Positions 52,047-63,359 of a stretch of 64,000 nucleotides of DNA are shown one piece after another. The position numbers and the translations under genes were made by a program. Under the pieces are notes generated by a model, which did not search any database, had not been told where the DNA came from, and saw only the letters and a list, made by a program, of their open reading frames with translations. This DNA comes from a bacterium (lineage in GTDB: Bacteria; Planctomycetota; UBA1135; UBA2386). How positions within the stretch are numbered: position 1 is the stretch's first letter; each line of letters starts with the position of its first letter. The stretch spans positions 1 to 64,000 of the forward strand of contig JAUILN010000025.1 in assembly GCA_030432695.1 (NCBI GenBank). The letters run 5' to 3'.

Positions 52047-52678
52047 ATCGGCGTGGGATCGTCGGGTGGCTCGCTGCCTGCACCGCGAGTCTGGCCTGCG
52101 GTGCCTGCGAGGTCCTCGACCCGCCGCGCGAGCTGCCGGTCCCGCACTACCTCGCCGACGACACGGCGCTGCGCGAGGTCAAGCGCATCATGGTGCTGCC
52201 GTTCCGGGTCCAGGACGGCGTGCAGACCGACGCCTGGCCGGTGCGCAACGCGATGCTGCGCGAACTCTCGAAGGTGCAGCGGTTCGAGGTCGTGCCCCTG
52301 CCCGAGCGCGCGCCCGAGCACGGCCCGATCCACGAGGCCTTGGTGCGAGGCCGCCTCGACACGTCGTCGCTGGCCGAACTCGCCGCGCGCTACCGCATCG
52401 ACGGCGTGGTCCTCGGCACGATCACCGCAGAGCGACCCTACACGCCACCTCACCTGGGCCTCCGCACCTCGCTGGTCTCGCTGCACGACGGCGAGATGCT
52501 GTGGAAGGTCGACTCGGTGTTCGATGCCGCCGACGCGCGGGTGGTGGAAGACTGCCGTCACTACGCCGCGTCGTTCCAGGCCGAGGAGGCTTCGATGCAC
52601 GGCTACGAGATGAACCTGCTGTCGCCGACGCGATTCGCCAGCTACGTCGCGCACCGGGTGGCCGGGACGTTGAGGTAG
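52043..52678 (+). CDS. Putative lipoprotein with CsgG/TolB-N-like domain
   Basis: A 211-residue exported protein; a cysteine-rich signal end (SLACGAC) suggests lipidation at residue 22. The body has an alternating fold: VKRIMVLPFRVQDG, VRNAMLRELSKVQRFEVVPL, LAELAARYRIDGVVLGTITA, RTSLVSLHDGEMLWKVDSVF. This is the pattern of CsgG, FlgT and DUF799-type outer-membrane-associated proteins, in which a VLPF-like strand and a helix assemble in rings. The context next to a FliA-type sigma factor would suit an FlgT-like or envelope role, but the assignment is tentative. Confidence 0.72.
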   Translation: MNRRGIVGWLAACTASLACGACEVLDPPRELPVPHYLADDTALREVKRIMVLPFRVQDGVQTDAWPVRNAMLRELSKVQRFEVVPLPERAPEHGPIHEALVRGRLDTSSLAELAARYRIDGVVLGTITAERPYTPPHLGLRTSLVSLHDGEMLWKVDSVFDAADARVVEDCRHYAASFQAEEASMHGYEMNLLSPTRFASYVAHRVAGTLR

Positions 52679-52727
52679 TGCGAAGACCTGCTCGGAGATA
52701 ACCTCGGCCAACCCCCCGAGGACTCCA

Positions 52728-55571
52728 TTGGACGAGACCCGACCGCCCGCCGACGCGGGTGAGGACGCCGCGCTCGCGACGTTCCTGGCCCGCTACCACG
52801 CCGACGAGGATCGCGGTGAGCCGCGCGCCCTCACCGACTACCTCGCCGACTTCCCCGAGCACGCGGCGGCGATCCAGCGCGAGTGGTCGCGACTGCAGAC
52901 GCGCACGCGTCCGGAGCTGCCGCCGAGCGGACCGATCGAGAGGGTCGGCCCCTACCGGATCGGGCGACCGCTCGGCCGCGGCGGCCAGGGCATCGTGTTC
53001 CGTGCCGAGGACACGCGGCTCGGCCGGGAAGTCGCGGTGAAGATCCTGGCCGGCTGGTCCGCGCGCGCCGATCCCGGCATGGCGGAGCGGTTCCACCGCG
53101 AGGCGGAGATGGCGTCGCGGCTCGACCACCCCGGCATCTGTCCGGTCTGGGACATGGACCTGGACCACGAGCCACCGTACCTGGTGATGCCGCTGCTCGA
53201 CGGCCGGCCGCTCGCCAGCTTCATCGCGCAGAGCCGCCACGACCACGCCGACGCTGCGGTGGATCTCGGCGACCTGCCGAGTTCGGCCTCCAACCGGGCC
53301 GGACCGCACTGCGTGCATCCACCGGAGGTCGATCGCTCGCTGGCGCTGATCGAGTCGCTGGCGCACGCGCTGCACGCCGCGCACGAGGCGGGCGTGATCC
53401 ATCGCGACGTCAAGCCGGGCAACATCTTCGTGCGGCGCGACGGCCAACCGGTGCTGCTCGACTTCGGCCTCGCGCGCACACCCGATGAGCTACCGGGCCG
53501 GGCGATGACCCGCAGCGGCCAGTTCCCCGGCACGCTGCCCTACATGGCGCCGGAGCAGCTTTCGGCCGCCGCCGAGGTCTGTCTCGACCGCCGCGTCGAC
53601 GTCCACGCGCTCGGCGCGGTCCTCTACGAGTGCCTGACCCTCGAACGACCCTTCCAAGGCCGCACCGACCACGCACTCGCCGAGCAGATCCTGCACGCGA
53701 GGGTCCCCGATCCCCGTCGCCTGCGCCCACGGCTCGACCGCGACATCGCCACCGTGATCGACATGGCGATGGCGAAGGAGCCCGCGCACCGCTACCGCAC
53801 CGCGAACGAGTTCGCCGACGACCTGCGTCGGATCCGCGAGTCACGACCGATCCTGGCCCGCCCCACACCCGCTTGGCGGCAGCTGACCCGCTGGGCGCGC
53901 CGCGAACCGTGGCTCGCGACATCGGTCGCCATCACCGCCTTCGCACTGACCGCCACCCTGGTCGTCACCCTGCACAACCTGCGCGCCAGGGAGGCCGCGC
54001 TGCAACGGGTGGAGTCGGCGCAGCGCGCGACGGCACGTGAACAGCGACTTCGGCAGGTCGCGCTCGACGAGCTGATGCTCGCCGACCTGCGGCAACGACT
54101 CGACGAACTCTGGCCTGCGCGCCCCGACGTCGTGACCGCGGTGCACGGCATCGACCACTGGCTCGCGACGGCCGAGGCCCTGCGGGCGCGCCTGCCCGAT
54201 CACGTGCAGCACCTCGCGGAACTCGAGGCGACGGCCGCGACCCGCCCCGAGGCGCAGCTGGATGCACTGCAGTCGGGGCAGCGCCGCACCACTGCCGAAC
54301 GCCTGGAGGAACAGCAGCAGGTCCTCGAGTACCGGCTCCGCAAGTACTCCGATTCGCCCGAGCTCACCGCGGAGGCTCGACGTGCCCTCCAACCCGGCAT
54401 CGACCTCCTGCGCGAGGAACTCGGCACGCCACCCCCATCGTTCGCTTCCGACGACGACGCCCGCATCCACCGCTCGCTGCACACGATCACCGCACAGGGC
54501 AGCGCGCTCGACGACTGGATCACCACGGTCCGTGCCCGGCGCGAGCTCGCCGAGTCGATCGCCCGCCACACCGTCGACGCGCATCGAGCCGCCTGGGCAG
54601 CCGCAGCGGAACGCGTCCTGGCGACTCCGGCCTTCCACGGCCTCCGCCTCGCCCCGCACGTCGGGCTGGTCCCCCTCGGCCCGGATCCGCACAGCGGACT
54701 GGAGGAGTTCGCGGTCTACGAGACCGGCGCGATCCCGGTGCGTGACGCCGACGGGACCTTCGACATCCAACCCGACACGGCGCTCGTGATGGTGCTGGTT
54801 CCCGGCGGCAACACCGCGGTCGGTGCCTGGCAGTCGGCGGAAGACGCCGGTGACAGCACGGCGCGGATCGACCCGCAGGCATCCGAGGTCGAGGGCCCGG
54901 TGCACACCGTCCGCCTCGAACCCTACCTGATCGCCAAGCACCCGATGACCCAGGGCCAGTGGCTGCGGGTCACCGGCGAGAACCCGAGCGGCAACCGTGC
55001 CGGCCAGCGGATCGGCGGTCACGAGATCACGCTGGCACACCCGGTGGAATCGATGTCGTGGAACCGGGCCCGCGAGGTCCTGCACCGGCTGGAACTCGAG
55101 CTGCCCACCGAAGCACAGTGGGAGCACGCCGCGCGCGCCGGCACCGACACGCCCTGGTGGACCGGTGCGGAAGCGCGGTCGATCGAGGGTGCCGGCAACA
55201 TCGCCGACGCCTACGTCCAGTCGCTCGCCAGCCCGACCACCTGGACCTGCGAGAGCTGGATGAACGACGGCCACTACGTGCACGCCCCCGTCGGCATCTA
55301 CCGGGCCAATCCATTCGGCCTCCACGACGTCATCGGCCAGGTCTACGAGTGGTGCCGCGACACCTACGGCAACTACGCCCTGCGTGAGGCCCGCGCCGGT
55401 GACGGCCTGCACCGCGCAATCCGCCTCGACATGCGTTCCGCCCGCGGTGCCGGCTACAGCTCCCCCGCCCACGCGCACCGGGCGAGCGCGCGGGCGCGGT
55501 TCGAGCCGGACTTCGCGGTGTACTTCCTCGGGGTCCGGCCGGTGCGGTATCCGGTGCGCGCCGCAGAGTAG
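52728..55571 (+). CDS. Membrane serine/threonine protein kinase with C-terminal FGE/SUMF1-like domain (second)
   Basis: A 947-residue kinase. The glycine loop GRGGQGIVF is at ~83-91, catalytic lysine K105, HRDVKPGN at 225-232 and DFG at 245-247. One transmembrane helix lies at ~395-415 (WLATSVAITAFALTATLVVT). A helical, coiled-coil-prone stretch of ~270 residues follows, then an FGE-like domain from ~685 (PGGNTAVGAW, LPTEAQWEHAARAG, HDVIGQVYEWCRDTYGN). Near the FGE catalytic site the sequence is RGAGYSSPAHAHRASARAR, without the two cysteines, so it is probably not catalytic. The start is TTG 52728 with GAGG upstream. The gene is separate from sigma factors by 49 bp from the lipoprotein gene. 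It shares its architecture with the kinase at 1182-3737. Confidence 0.92.
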   Translation: MDETRPPADAGEDAALATFLARYHADEDRGEPRALTDYLADFPEHAAAIQREWSRLQTRTRPELPPSGPIERVGPYRIGRPLGRGGQGIVFRAEDTRLGREVAVKILAGWSARADPGMAERFHREAEMASRLDHPGICPVWDMDLDHEPPYLVMPLLDGRPLASFIAQSRHDHADAAVDLGDLPSSASNRAGPHCVHPPEVDRSLALIESLAHALHAAHEAGVIHRDVKPGNIFVRRDGQPVLLDFGLARTPDELPGRAMTRSGQFPGTLPYMAPEQLSAAAEVCLDRRVDVHALGAVLYECLTLERPFQGRTDHALAEQILHARVPDPRRLRPRLDRDIATVIDMAMAKEPAHRYRTANEFADDLRRIRESRPILARPTPAWRQLTRWARREPWLATSVAITAFALTATLVVTLHNLRAREAALQRVESAQRATAREQRLRQVALDELMLADLRQRLDELWPARPDVVTAVHGIDHWLATAEALRARLPDHVQHLAELEATAATRPEAQLDALQSGQRRTTAERLEEQQQVLEYRLRKYSDSPELTAEARRALQPGIDLLREELGTPPPSFASDDDARIHRSLHTITAQGSALDDWITTVRARRELAESIARHTVDAHRAAWAAAAERVLATPAFHGLRLAPHVGLVPLGPDPHSGLEEFAVYETGAIPVRDADGTFDIQPDTALVMVLVPGGNTAVGAWQSAEDAGDSTARIDPQASEVEGPVHTVRLEPYLIAKHPMTQGQWLRVTGENPSGNRAGQRIGGHEITLAHPVESMSWNRAREVLHRLELELPTEAQWEHAARAGTDTPWWTGAEARSIEGAGNIADAYVQSLASPTTWTCESWMNDGHYVHAPVGIYRANPFGLHDVIGQVYEWCRDTYGNYALREARAGDGLHRAIRLDMRSARGAGYSSPAHAHRASARARFEPDFAVYFLGVRPVRYPVRAAE

Positions 55572-55690
55572 CTGCGCGGCACCGGCCGCCTGCGACTTGC
55601 CGCATCCTCTCGGGGGCCTCGCTGCAACTGCTCCGTAGCCTGCCCTGGTCGTTCGGCAGCACCGGCGACTCGCTGGCGCCGGCCGGTGAC

Positions 55691-57910
55691 GTGAACGGTG
55701 ACGGCCTCGAAGACCTCTGGGCGCTCGTCTCCCCGGTGGGACTGCGCTGCTACGACGGCCGGACCGGCGTGGTCTTGCTCGATCTCCCGGTCGGCGGCCG
55801 CTCGGTCGCGGGCCGGGTCGACACCAACGGCGACGGCGTTCCCGACGCCCTGGTCCACAACGGCAACCGCATCTCGATCCGCTCGGGTATCGACGGCAGT
55901 GAGCTCCTGGGCATCCTCGACGCGGCCTCACCGAACAACTTCACGCCCCAGTGGGTCGACGGGCTCTACGACGCCGACGGCGACGGCCGCGACGACCTGG
56001 TCACCGCCCGCGGCATCTACTCGGGCAGCACCGGCGCGCGCCTGGTGAGCTTCCCGCTGCAAGGCGCCCTCCCCGCACCGGGCGTGGTCCGGGTCGGCGA
56101 CGTGAACCGCGACGGCACCGAAGACGTGCTGCTCGCCGGCATGAAGGGCCTGGGCTTCACCACCCGGCCGACGCGCCTCCACTCGGGAGCCGACGGCAGC
56201 GTGCTCTCGACCATCAACTGGCCGAGACCTCCCGGATCGATCACCGCCACGACCCTCGCAGCGGGCGGTGGCGAAACACTCGTCGACGGCATCCCCGAAC
56301 TCCTCGTGGCGTTCGGCGCCGACGCTCGAACGACTCTATGGTCGCGCACCGCGCGGCACCCGAACCCACCGCTGGAAGTCGCCGACACCGTCGGCGGACC
56401 TCCGAGCTTCGGCGCTGCGGTGGCGACCACACCGAGCTACCGACCCGCCGCGCCGGTCGCGACCTTGATCGGCGCACCCGACACGCCCTCGGGCGGCATC
56501 GTGGTGCTGTCGAGCCGCGACCCGATCAACCACGTCGTCGGACCGAACGTGGCCGGCGCGCGCTTCGGCGCCGCGGTGTGTTGGATGGGCGACCTCGACG
56601 GCAATGGCACCGACGACTTCGCGGTGGGCGCGCCGGGCGCCGACTTCGTGTCGATCTACGCGACGGATGCCACGGGCGGACCACCGGTCGAGCTGCGCCG
56701 CGTGTCCTCGCCGTTCGCCGGCGGACCGGGTTCGTTCGGCTTCTCCATCGCGCGAGTGCACGATTGGAACGGGGACGGGATCGACGAGTTGTTGGTCGGC
56801 GCACCGGAGGTCCCGGACCTGGTCGGGATCAGCACCGGCAGCCTCGCCGTGATCTCCGCCACCGACGGCTCGCTGCTGCACCGGGTCGACCCCCAGTTCG
56901 GCCTCCAGGAACTCGGCTACTCCGTGGCCGGCCTCGAGGATGTCGACGGCGACGGCAAGGGCGACCTGCTGGCCGGAGCGCCGGGCGAAGGGGATGGCAG
57001 CGCCCTGCTGATCGAGAGCGCGTCACGAAACCCGCGGCAAGTGCCTTTCTGGGCCTCCGGGCTGTCGCCCGGCAACGCACCGGCACGATTCGGTTCGGGG
57101 GCCTGCGCGATTCCGGCCTTTCTCCGCAATGGGGGCACGGACTTCGCCGTCGCAGCACCCGACTGGACGACCGGCGCCATGTCGGGCTTCGTGGCGGTCT
57201 TCGACGCGCCTTTCCGGGGTCTATTGAACACCTTCCTCGCCACCCAGAGGGCCGGCATGGCCATCGCCAATGGGGGACATCTGCTCGGAAGCCCGACGCT
57301 CCTCATCAGCCAGGGTGACGGATCTCATGCGTCGATCGTGTTCGCGTGGACCCCGGACATCCTCGGCAACGGCCGCGTCGTACCGGTGACCCTACCCACG
57401 ACCGGAGTGGTGACTTCACTTGCTGCAAGCGCGGACCGCAACGGCGACGGCTACGACGACGTCGTCGCCGGCATCGCGACTCCAGACGGGACCGGCATCC
57501 ACCTCGCCACCATCCATACCCGCACCACGCCCAGCCTGGGCCATGCCCGGACCTTCGGACGGCCGTGCGACCTGGTGTTCGCGAACTTCCAGCCGCGGAT
57601 CCGGACGGGACCCATCCCCCGCGCCGGCCAACCGCTGGAGATCGCGGTCGACGCGATGCCGCCGACGGCGCTCGCCGCGCTCAACCTCGGCTTCGCGCTC
57701 CAGCCGATCGACCTCGGACTCATCGGCATGTTCGGCTGCGCCGCGTACGTGCCCGCTGCCCTGTCGGTCCCGGGTGACGGCAGCCGCTCGCTGACCCTGC
57801 CGATCCCGGCGAACGCCGCGGGAGTCGGGCTCTATGCCCAATGGGCCGCACTGGTGACTCCCCTGAACTTCCTGGTGTTCTCCGACGGGCTGGAGATCCG
57901 CCTCGAATAG
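55691..57910 (+). CDS. FG-GAP/integrin-like repeat protein, apparently truncated at the N-terminus
   Basis: About 739 residues from GTG 55691, the only in-frame usual start after the kinase stop. The frame is already open from 55574, and the codons before 55691 read RILSGASLQLLRSLPWSFGS and then LAPAGDV, which is normal FG-GAP sequence. No signal peptide precedes it. Downstream blades are regular (VDTNGDGVPDALVH, GLYDADGDGRDDLVTA, GLEDVDGDGKGDLLAGAPGE), and the C-terminal module (FGCAAYVPAALSVPGDG, LTLPIPANAAGVGLYAQWAA) is shared with other secreted proteins here. Export without a signal is unlikely, so either the 5' end was lost or the true start is unusual. Confidence 0.7.
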   Translation: MNGDGLEDLWALVSPVGLRCYDGRTGVVLLDLPVGGRSVAGRVDTNGDGVPDALVHNGNRISIRSGIDGSELLGILDAASPNNFTPQWVDGLYDADGDGRDDLVTARGIYSGSTGARLVSFPLQGALPAPGVVRVGDVNRDGTEDVLLAGMKGLGFTTRPTRLHSGADGSVLSTINWPRPPGSITATTLAAGGGETLVDGIPELLVAFGADARTTLWSRTARHPNPPLEVADTVGGPPSFGAAVATTPSYRPAAPVATLIGAPDTPSGGIVVLSSRDPINHVVGPNVAGARFGAAVCWMGDLDGNGTDDFAVGAPGADFVSIYATDATGGPPVELRRVSSPFAGGPGSFGFSIARVHDWNGDGIDELLVGAPEVPDLVGISTGSLAVISATDGSLLHRVDPQFGLQELGYSVAGLEDVDGDGKGDLLAGAPGEGDGSALLIESASRNPRQVPFWASGLSPGNAPARFGSGACAIPAFLRNGGTDFAVAAPDWTTGAMSGFVAVFDAPFRGLLNTFLATQRAGMAIANGGHLLGSPTLLISQGDGSHASIVFAWTPDILGNGRVVPVTLPTTGVVTSLAASADRNGDGYDDVVAGIATPDGTGIHLATIHTRTTPSLGHARTFGRPCDLVFANFQPRIRTGPIPRAGQPLEIAVDAMPPTALAALNLGFALQPIDLGLIGMFGCAAYVPAALSVPGDGSRSLTLPIPANAAGVGLYAQWAALVTPLNFLVFSDGLEIRLE

Positions 57911-57943
57911 GCAACTCGCTTCGAATGGGCGACGGTGCGCGGC

Positions 57944-59722
<1,779 letters not shown>

Positions 59723-59765
59723 GCGGCGAGCGGTCGAGAGCGGGCGCCAGCGCCTCGGTCGCCGC

Positions 59766-60017
59766 TCACAGCACCCGCCGCGCCAGCATCCGGCGTGCGG
59801 TCTCGCGGTAGGCGGTCATCGTGTCGAGCAGGCCCTGCTCCAGGCGCTCTCGGGCGGCATCCACGCGAGCTTTCCGCGTAGGGTCGGGCGCACGCAAGCT
59901 GGCGAGCCGATCTTCTCCGACGGCGTCGCTGCGCGACGTAGCAGCCGCCGCCCCGCGCGCTGGCGCGGTCGGCCGCGGGATCGGGGTCCCGCCCATGGCT
60001 CCGACTTCGGTGCTCAT
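59766..60017 (-). CDS. Small protein with a FlgM-like C-terminal end
   Basis: An 83-residue soluble protein. The C-terminal half (KARVDAARERLEQGLLDTMT, AYRETARRMLARRVL) is a helix-turn-helix-like amphipathic pair resembling the sigma-28-binding end of FlgM; the first half is low-complexity and probably disordered, as in FlgM. It lies back to back with the FliK-like gene, with FliA at 50.2 kb. Start at ATG 60017. The similarity is weak and by eye only. Confidence 0.4.
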   Translation of the reverse strand: MSTEVGAMGGTPIPRPTAPARGAAAATSRSDAVGEDRLASLRAPDPTRKARVDAARERLEQGLLDTMTAYRETARRMLARRVL

Positions 60018-60208
60018 CTTCTCACCAGCCCGGCCGGGGTCGCCGGGCTCTCGATTCCATCTTCGGACAGTCCCGGTTCGGCTTGACTGGGGATCGCCCG
60101 GATTCACTCGTTCCTTCGGCAGGTTCGGCCGCTGCCTGGAGCGGCAACTGCTGCCGGGTCGGCAGAACCTGCCGCCCGGTCCCGCCACGTCGCGTCGCCG
60201 AGGCTCCC

Positions 60209-61312
60209 ATGTCGAGACCACTTGGGGACTTCGGCGGGACTGGCACCCACGGTGCTCCCTCTCCCCGCATGCAGGCGTTCGAGGGAGGTTCGATTCCACG
60301 TTTGGCGGCGAGCGATCCGAGCGCCCTGCCGCGCTGGTCGAGCCTCCGGCGGACGGCGGACCGTGGCTTCGAGGCACGGCTCGCGCCCGAGCGACGTGCT
60401 GAGGCACCGCCGCACCGCGAACGGGTCACTGCGACAGAGAGCCACCCCGGCCCGACGCCCCGACCGCGCGAGGAACCGCCGGCTCGCGAGGTCGATCCGC
60501 GCGATCCACGGATCGCCCAGCGTCCAGAACCGGAGCCCAACCTCCCCGACGACTCCGACCCGCGAACCGACGACGCCGCAGTGCTCGCGGCCGCCTCGCC
60601 GGCCTCCGATCCGTCGCCCCGTTCCGACGGTGCGCCCGGCCCGGTCGAAGGCGAAACGAGCCCCTCGGCCGCTTCCACTCCACTCACCGGTCCGTCGACC
60701 CCGGCCTCGATCCAATCGGTCCCTGCCCCGCTCGCACCGGCCCAAGGACCGCCCGGCGCGACTTCCGGGGGCTCGCCGACCGTCCGGAGCACCATCCCGA
60801 CCACGCCCATCCCGTCCAGCAACGCTGCAACTCCCGCGACGGCGCGCCGCGCCGAGTCCCCGCGACCTCCACTACCGCAGAGCACGAGTCCCGCCCTGCT
60901 CGCCCAGGCCGAAGCCGCGCGCGACCGCATCGTCCAGCAGGTCGTCCTGCAGACCGCACCCGACGGCGGCCGGGTGAAGCTGTCCCTCACCCCCCCCGAA
61001 CTCGGTCGACTGGACGTCGAGCTGGTGGTGGAAGACGGTCGCCACGCGCGCCTCGTGCTGCTCGCCGACCGACCCGAAACCGCGCAGGTCCTCGAGCGCG
61101 CGCTGCCCGATCTCGCCCGCTCGCTGGCCGACCAGGGTCTGGTCCTCGACGAGAGCCGCGTGGGTACCCGCGATCCGTCGACCGACCGCTCGGCGCCGGA
61201 CGGACGTGACGGCTGGAGCACCACGTCCGACGACTTCGCGGAGCCGATCGCCGGGCTCTGGCGTACCACCAGCTCGACGCTGCGTGGCGACGGGCTCGAC
61301 TGGATCGCGTGA
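60209..61312 (+). CDS. fliK: Flagellar hook-length control protein (FliK-like)
   Basis: About 367 residues. The first ~230 residues are Pro/Ala/Arg-rich and without fold. The C-terminal domain (RIVQQVVLQTAPDGGRVKLS, LTPPELGRLDVELVVEDGRH, ARLVLLADRPETAQVLERAL, PDLARSLADQGLVLDESRV) has the LxPPELGxLxVxL signature of the Flg_hook/FliK domain, which switches export specificity when the hook reaches its length. GAGG 6 nt before ATG 60209 supports the start. The 191-bp gap from the divergent small gene may hold a shared promoter. Confidence 0.85.
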   Translation: MSRPLGDFGGTGTHGAPSPRMQAFEGGSIPRLAASDPSALPRWSSLRRTADRGFEARLAPERRAEAPPHRERVTATESHPGPTPRPREEPPAREVDPRDPRIAQRPEPEPNLPDDSDPRTDDAAVLAAASPASDPSPRSDGAPGPVEGETSPSAASTPLTGPSTPASIQSVPAPLAPAQGPPGATSGGSPTVRSTIPTTPIPSSNAATPATARRAESPRPPLPQSTSPALLAQAEAARDRIVQQVVLQTAPDGGRVKLSLTPPELGRLDVELVVEDGRHARLVLLADRPETAQVLERALPDLARSLADQGLVLDESRVGTRDPSTDRSAPDGRDGWSTTSDDFAEPIAGLWRTTSSTLRGDGLDWIA

Positions 61313-61319
61313 CCTCCGT

Positions 61320-63359
61320 TCAGTCGTCGAACGCCCAGCGCAGCCCGGCGAACTCGGCGCGTGCCGACTCCTTCAGGTTCGGGTTCACGCCGGAGAACAG
61401 GCCGTAGCGGCTCGGCAGCTCACCGCCGACCGCGCACTCGAACACCGCGTCGGTGCCGACCCGGCAACGGACCTTGCCGCCCTCGAGCTGCTCGACCCGC
61501 AGCGTGGTCCATTGCGCGCGCGCCCGCGGATCGAAGTGGACCTTGCGACGCACGACCTCCTTCCAGGCCTCCGACTCGAGCCGCCACACCGCGACCTCGC
61601 CGTTCGGATCGCCATAGCTGACCACCAGGACATGGAGGTCGTAGGCGCTCTTGGCGCCGAAGATCAGCCCGAAGTCGCCGTGGCCCTCGGCGCGCCTGCC
61701 GCGCACGCTGACGGCGCGCTGCCCGGGTGAACTCGCCGCGTCGAACAACAGCATCGCGCTGTTGTCCGGTTCGAGGCGCGGCGCCGACAGCCCGCCTTCG
61801 ACCAGTCGCCAGGGCTCGAGCGTCCAGTACTGGCGCGCCGCCTCGAACGCGCCCACCAACAGGTCGTTGGACAGCGACTGCGCCTGGGGCTCCGCAGCCA
61901 AGCCGCGCTCCTTCGCCAGCTCCACTGCGAGTTCCACCTCCAGGTCCTCGACCCGCGGCTGCCAGGTCTCGGCATCGAGTTCCGCAGCGGTCCGGAACAG
62001 CTCCCAGGCCAGCCGCTTCCGACCCGCTTCGAGGTACCGGCCGGCGAGGCCGCCCCACACCGCGCCGATCTCCTTCTCGACCTCGCGCGCCTCGCCGCGC
62101 AATGGATCGTGTTCGTCGGCCAGCGCCTCGATCTGCTCGCGCAGCGTGTCCCGCAGCGTGCGGCTCTCGATCGCCGGCAGCAGTTCGCGTGCGCCCCGCA
62201 ACGCGAAGACCCCGTCCTCGTCGTCGCCGGCGCCGAAGTGCGCCTCGGCCACCGCGATGGCTCCGAGCACCGGCTGCGACGGACCGGGCTGCGCGGCCTG
62301 CTCCTCGGCGGGCTGGCCGTCCTCGGTGAGCGGACCGACGCGCAGGTTCCGGAAGGCGACCGGCTGCTTGAACGGCGTGTTGCCGGGAACCAGGAAGCCG
62401 ATGCCGCCCACGCCCCGGCGCGGCAAGCGCGCGTCGACCGGCTTCGAACCATCGAACGAGGCACGGACCCGGTCGCCCTCGATCCGCAGCGACAGCGTGG
62501 CGAAGCGCTCGGCCCGGGTCTTGTCGGCCAGGACGAAGCCGCGGGCGATCTGCGTCGCGGCGCGGTTCTGCCCATCGAAGTCGAAGTGGTAGATGGTCAG
62601 GTTCGACGCTCCGTCGGCGCCGTGCTGCCAGACCTCGAGGAGGAAGTAGTCTTCCAGACCCTGCACCCCGAACACCAACGCCGCGGCCCCCTCGACCTTG
62701 CCGATCTGCAGGTCCACCTGGACCTCGCCATCCAGCACACTCGGCGACGAACACAGATAGACCGGCGTCTCATCGGCCTCGATCTCCGGGCTCCGCAGCA
62801 CGCCGTCGGCGTATTCCCAGGCCCCGTTGACCATCATGGTCTGCACGCTGGCGAGCAGCGGGCGCTCGCTCGCAGATTCGTCGGCCTCGGCCTCGGGCTC
62901 CTCCTTCGCCGCGGCACCCTCCAGCCCTTCGACCTTCTTGGCGGCATAGGCGAGCGGCTTCGCGGCGACCTCGACATCGAACGCCGCGGCACGTTGCAGC
63001 AGCCGATAGGCGCTGCGGAACCAACGCCGCCGCGTGTAGCGCTGCGCGAACTTCACCATCTGCTCGGCAACCTCGGTGCGGGCCGCGCGCCGCTGGCCGT
63101 CGAGCGGATCGATCCGCCCGAGCAGGCGTGCGATCGACCCGGCGATCGCCTTGCTGCCGGAGTCGTCGGCCGTGGGGTCGAGCAGCGTCTCCGCGCGCCA
63201 TAGGAGCAGCGTCGCGCCGACCGCGTCCTGGTCGGCGATCTTCTGCTCGGCGGCAGCGATCAGACGGGCGGCCTCCTCGGTGGATTGGGCGCATGCGGGC
63301 CCTCCCCAGGAGACGAGGAAGCATGCGAGTACGGCGAGCAAGGTGAGTCGTCGATGCAA
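61320..63359 (-). CDS. Secreted protein with two LamG-like beta-sandwich domains
   Basis: About 679 residues. TTG 63359 follows GGAG with an 8-nt spacer and starts a signal peptide (LTLLAVLACFLVSWGGPACA). Residues ~25-145 are helical repeats (TPR-like, ATLLLWRAETLL, RRRWFRSAYRLLQRAA). Two jelly-roll domains follow: ~165-350 (VQVDLQIGKVEGAAALVFGV, DYFLLEVWQHGADGASNLTI, VRASFDGSKPVDARLPRRGV, GGIGFLVPGNTPF) and ~545-679 (AEGHGDFGLIFGAKSAYDLH, GKVRCRVGTDAVFECA, SRYGLFSGVN). The sandwiches resemble the LamG/3-keto-disaccharide-hydrolase group. A binding role is likely. Confidence 0.78.
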   Translation of the reverse strand: MHRRLTLLAVLACFLVSWGGPACAQSTEEAARLIAAAEQKIADQDAVGATLLLWRAETLLDPTADDSGSKAIAGSIARLLGRIDPLDGQRRAARTEVAEQMVKFAQRYTRRRWFRSAYRLLQRAAAFDVEVAAKPLAYAAKKVEGLEGAAAKEEPEAEADESASERPLLASVQTMMVNGAWEYADGVLRSPEIEADETPVYLCSSPSVLDGEVQVDLQIGKVEGAAALVFGVQGLEDYFLLEVWQHGADGASNLTIYHFDFDGQNRAATQIARGFVLADKTRAERFATLSLRIEGDRVRASFDGSKPVDARLPRRGVGGIGFLVPGNTPFKQPVAFRNLRVGPLTEDGQPAEEQAAQPGPSQPVLGAIAVAEAHFGAGDDEDGVFALRGARELLPAIESRTLRDTLREQIEALADEHDPLRGEAREVEKEIGAVWGGLAGRYLEAGRKRLAWELFRTAAELDAETWQPRVEDLEVELAVELAKERGLAAEPQAQSLSNDLLVGAFEAARQYWTLEPWRLVEGGLSAPRLEPDNSAMLLFDAASSPGQRAVSVRGRRAEGHGDFGLIFGAKSAYDLHVLVVSYGDPNGEVAVWRLESEAWKEVVRRKVHFDPRARAQWTTLRVEQLEGGKVRCRVGTDAVFECAVGGELPSRYGLFSGVNPNLKESARAEFAGLRWAFDD

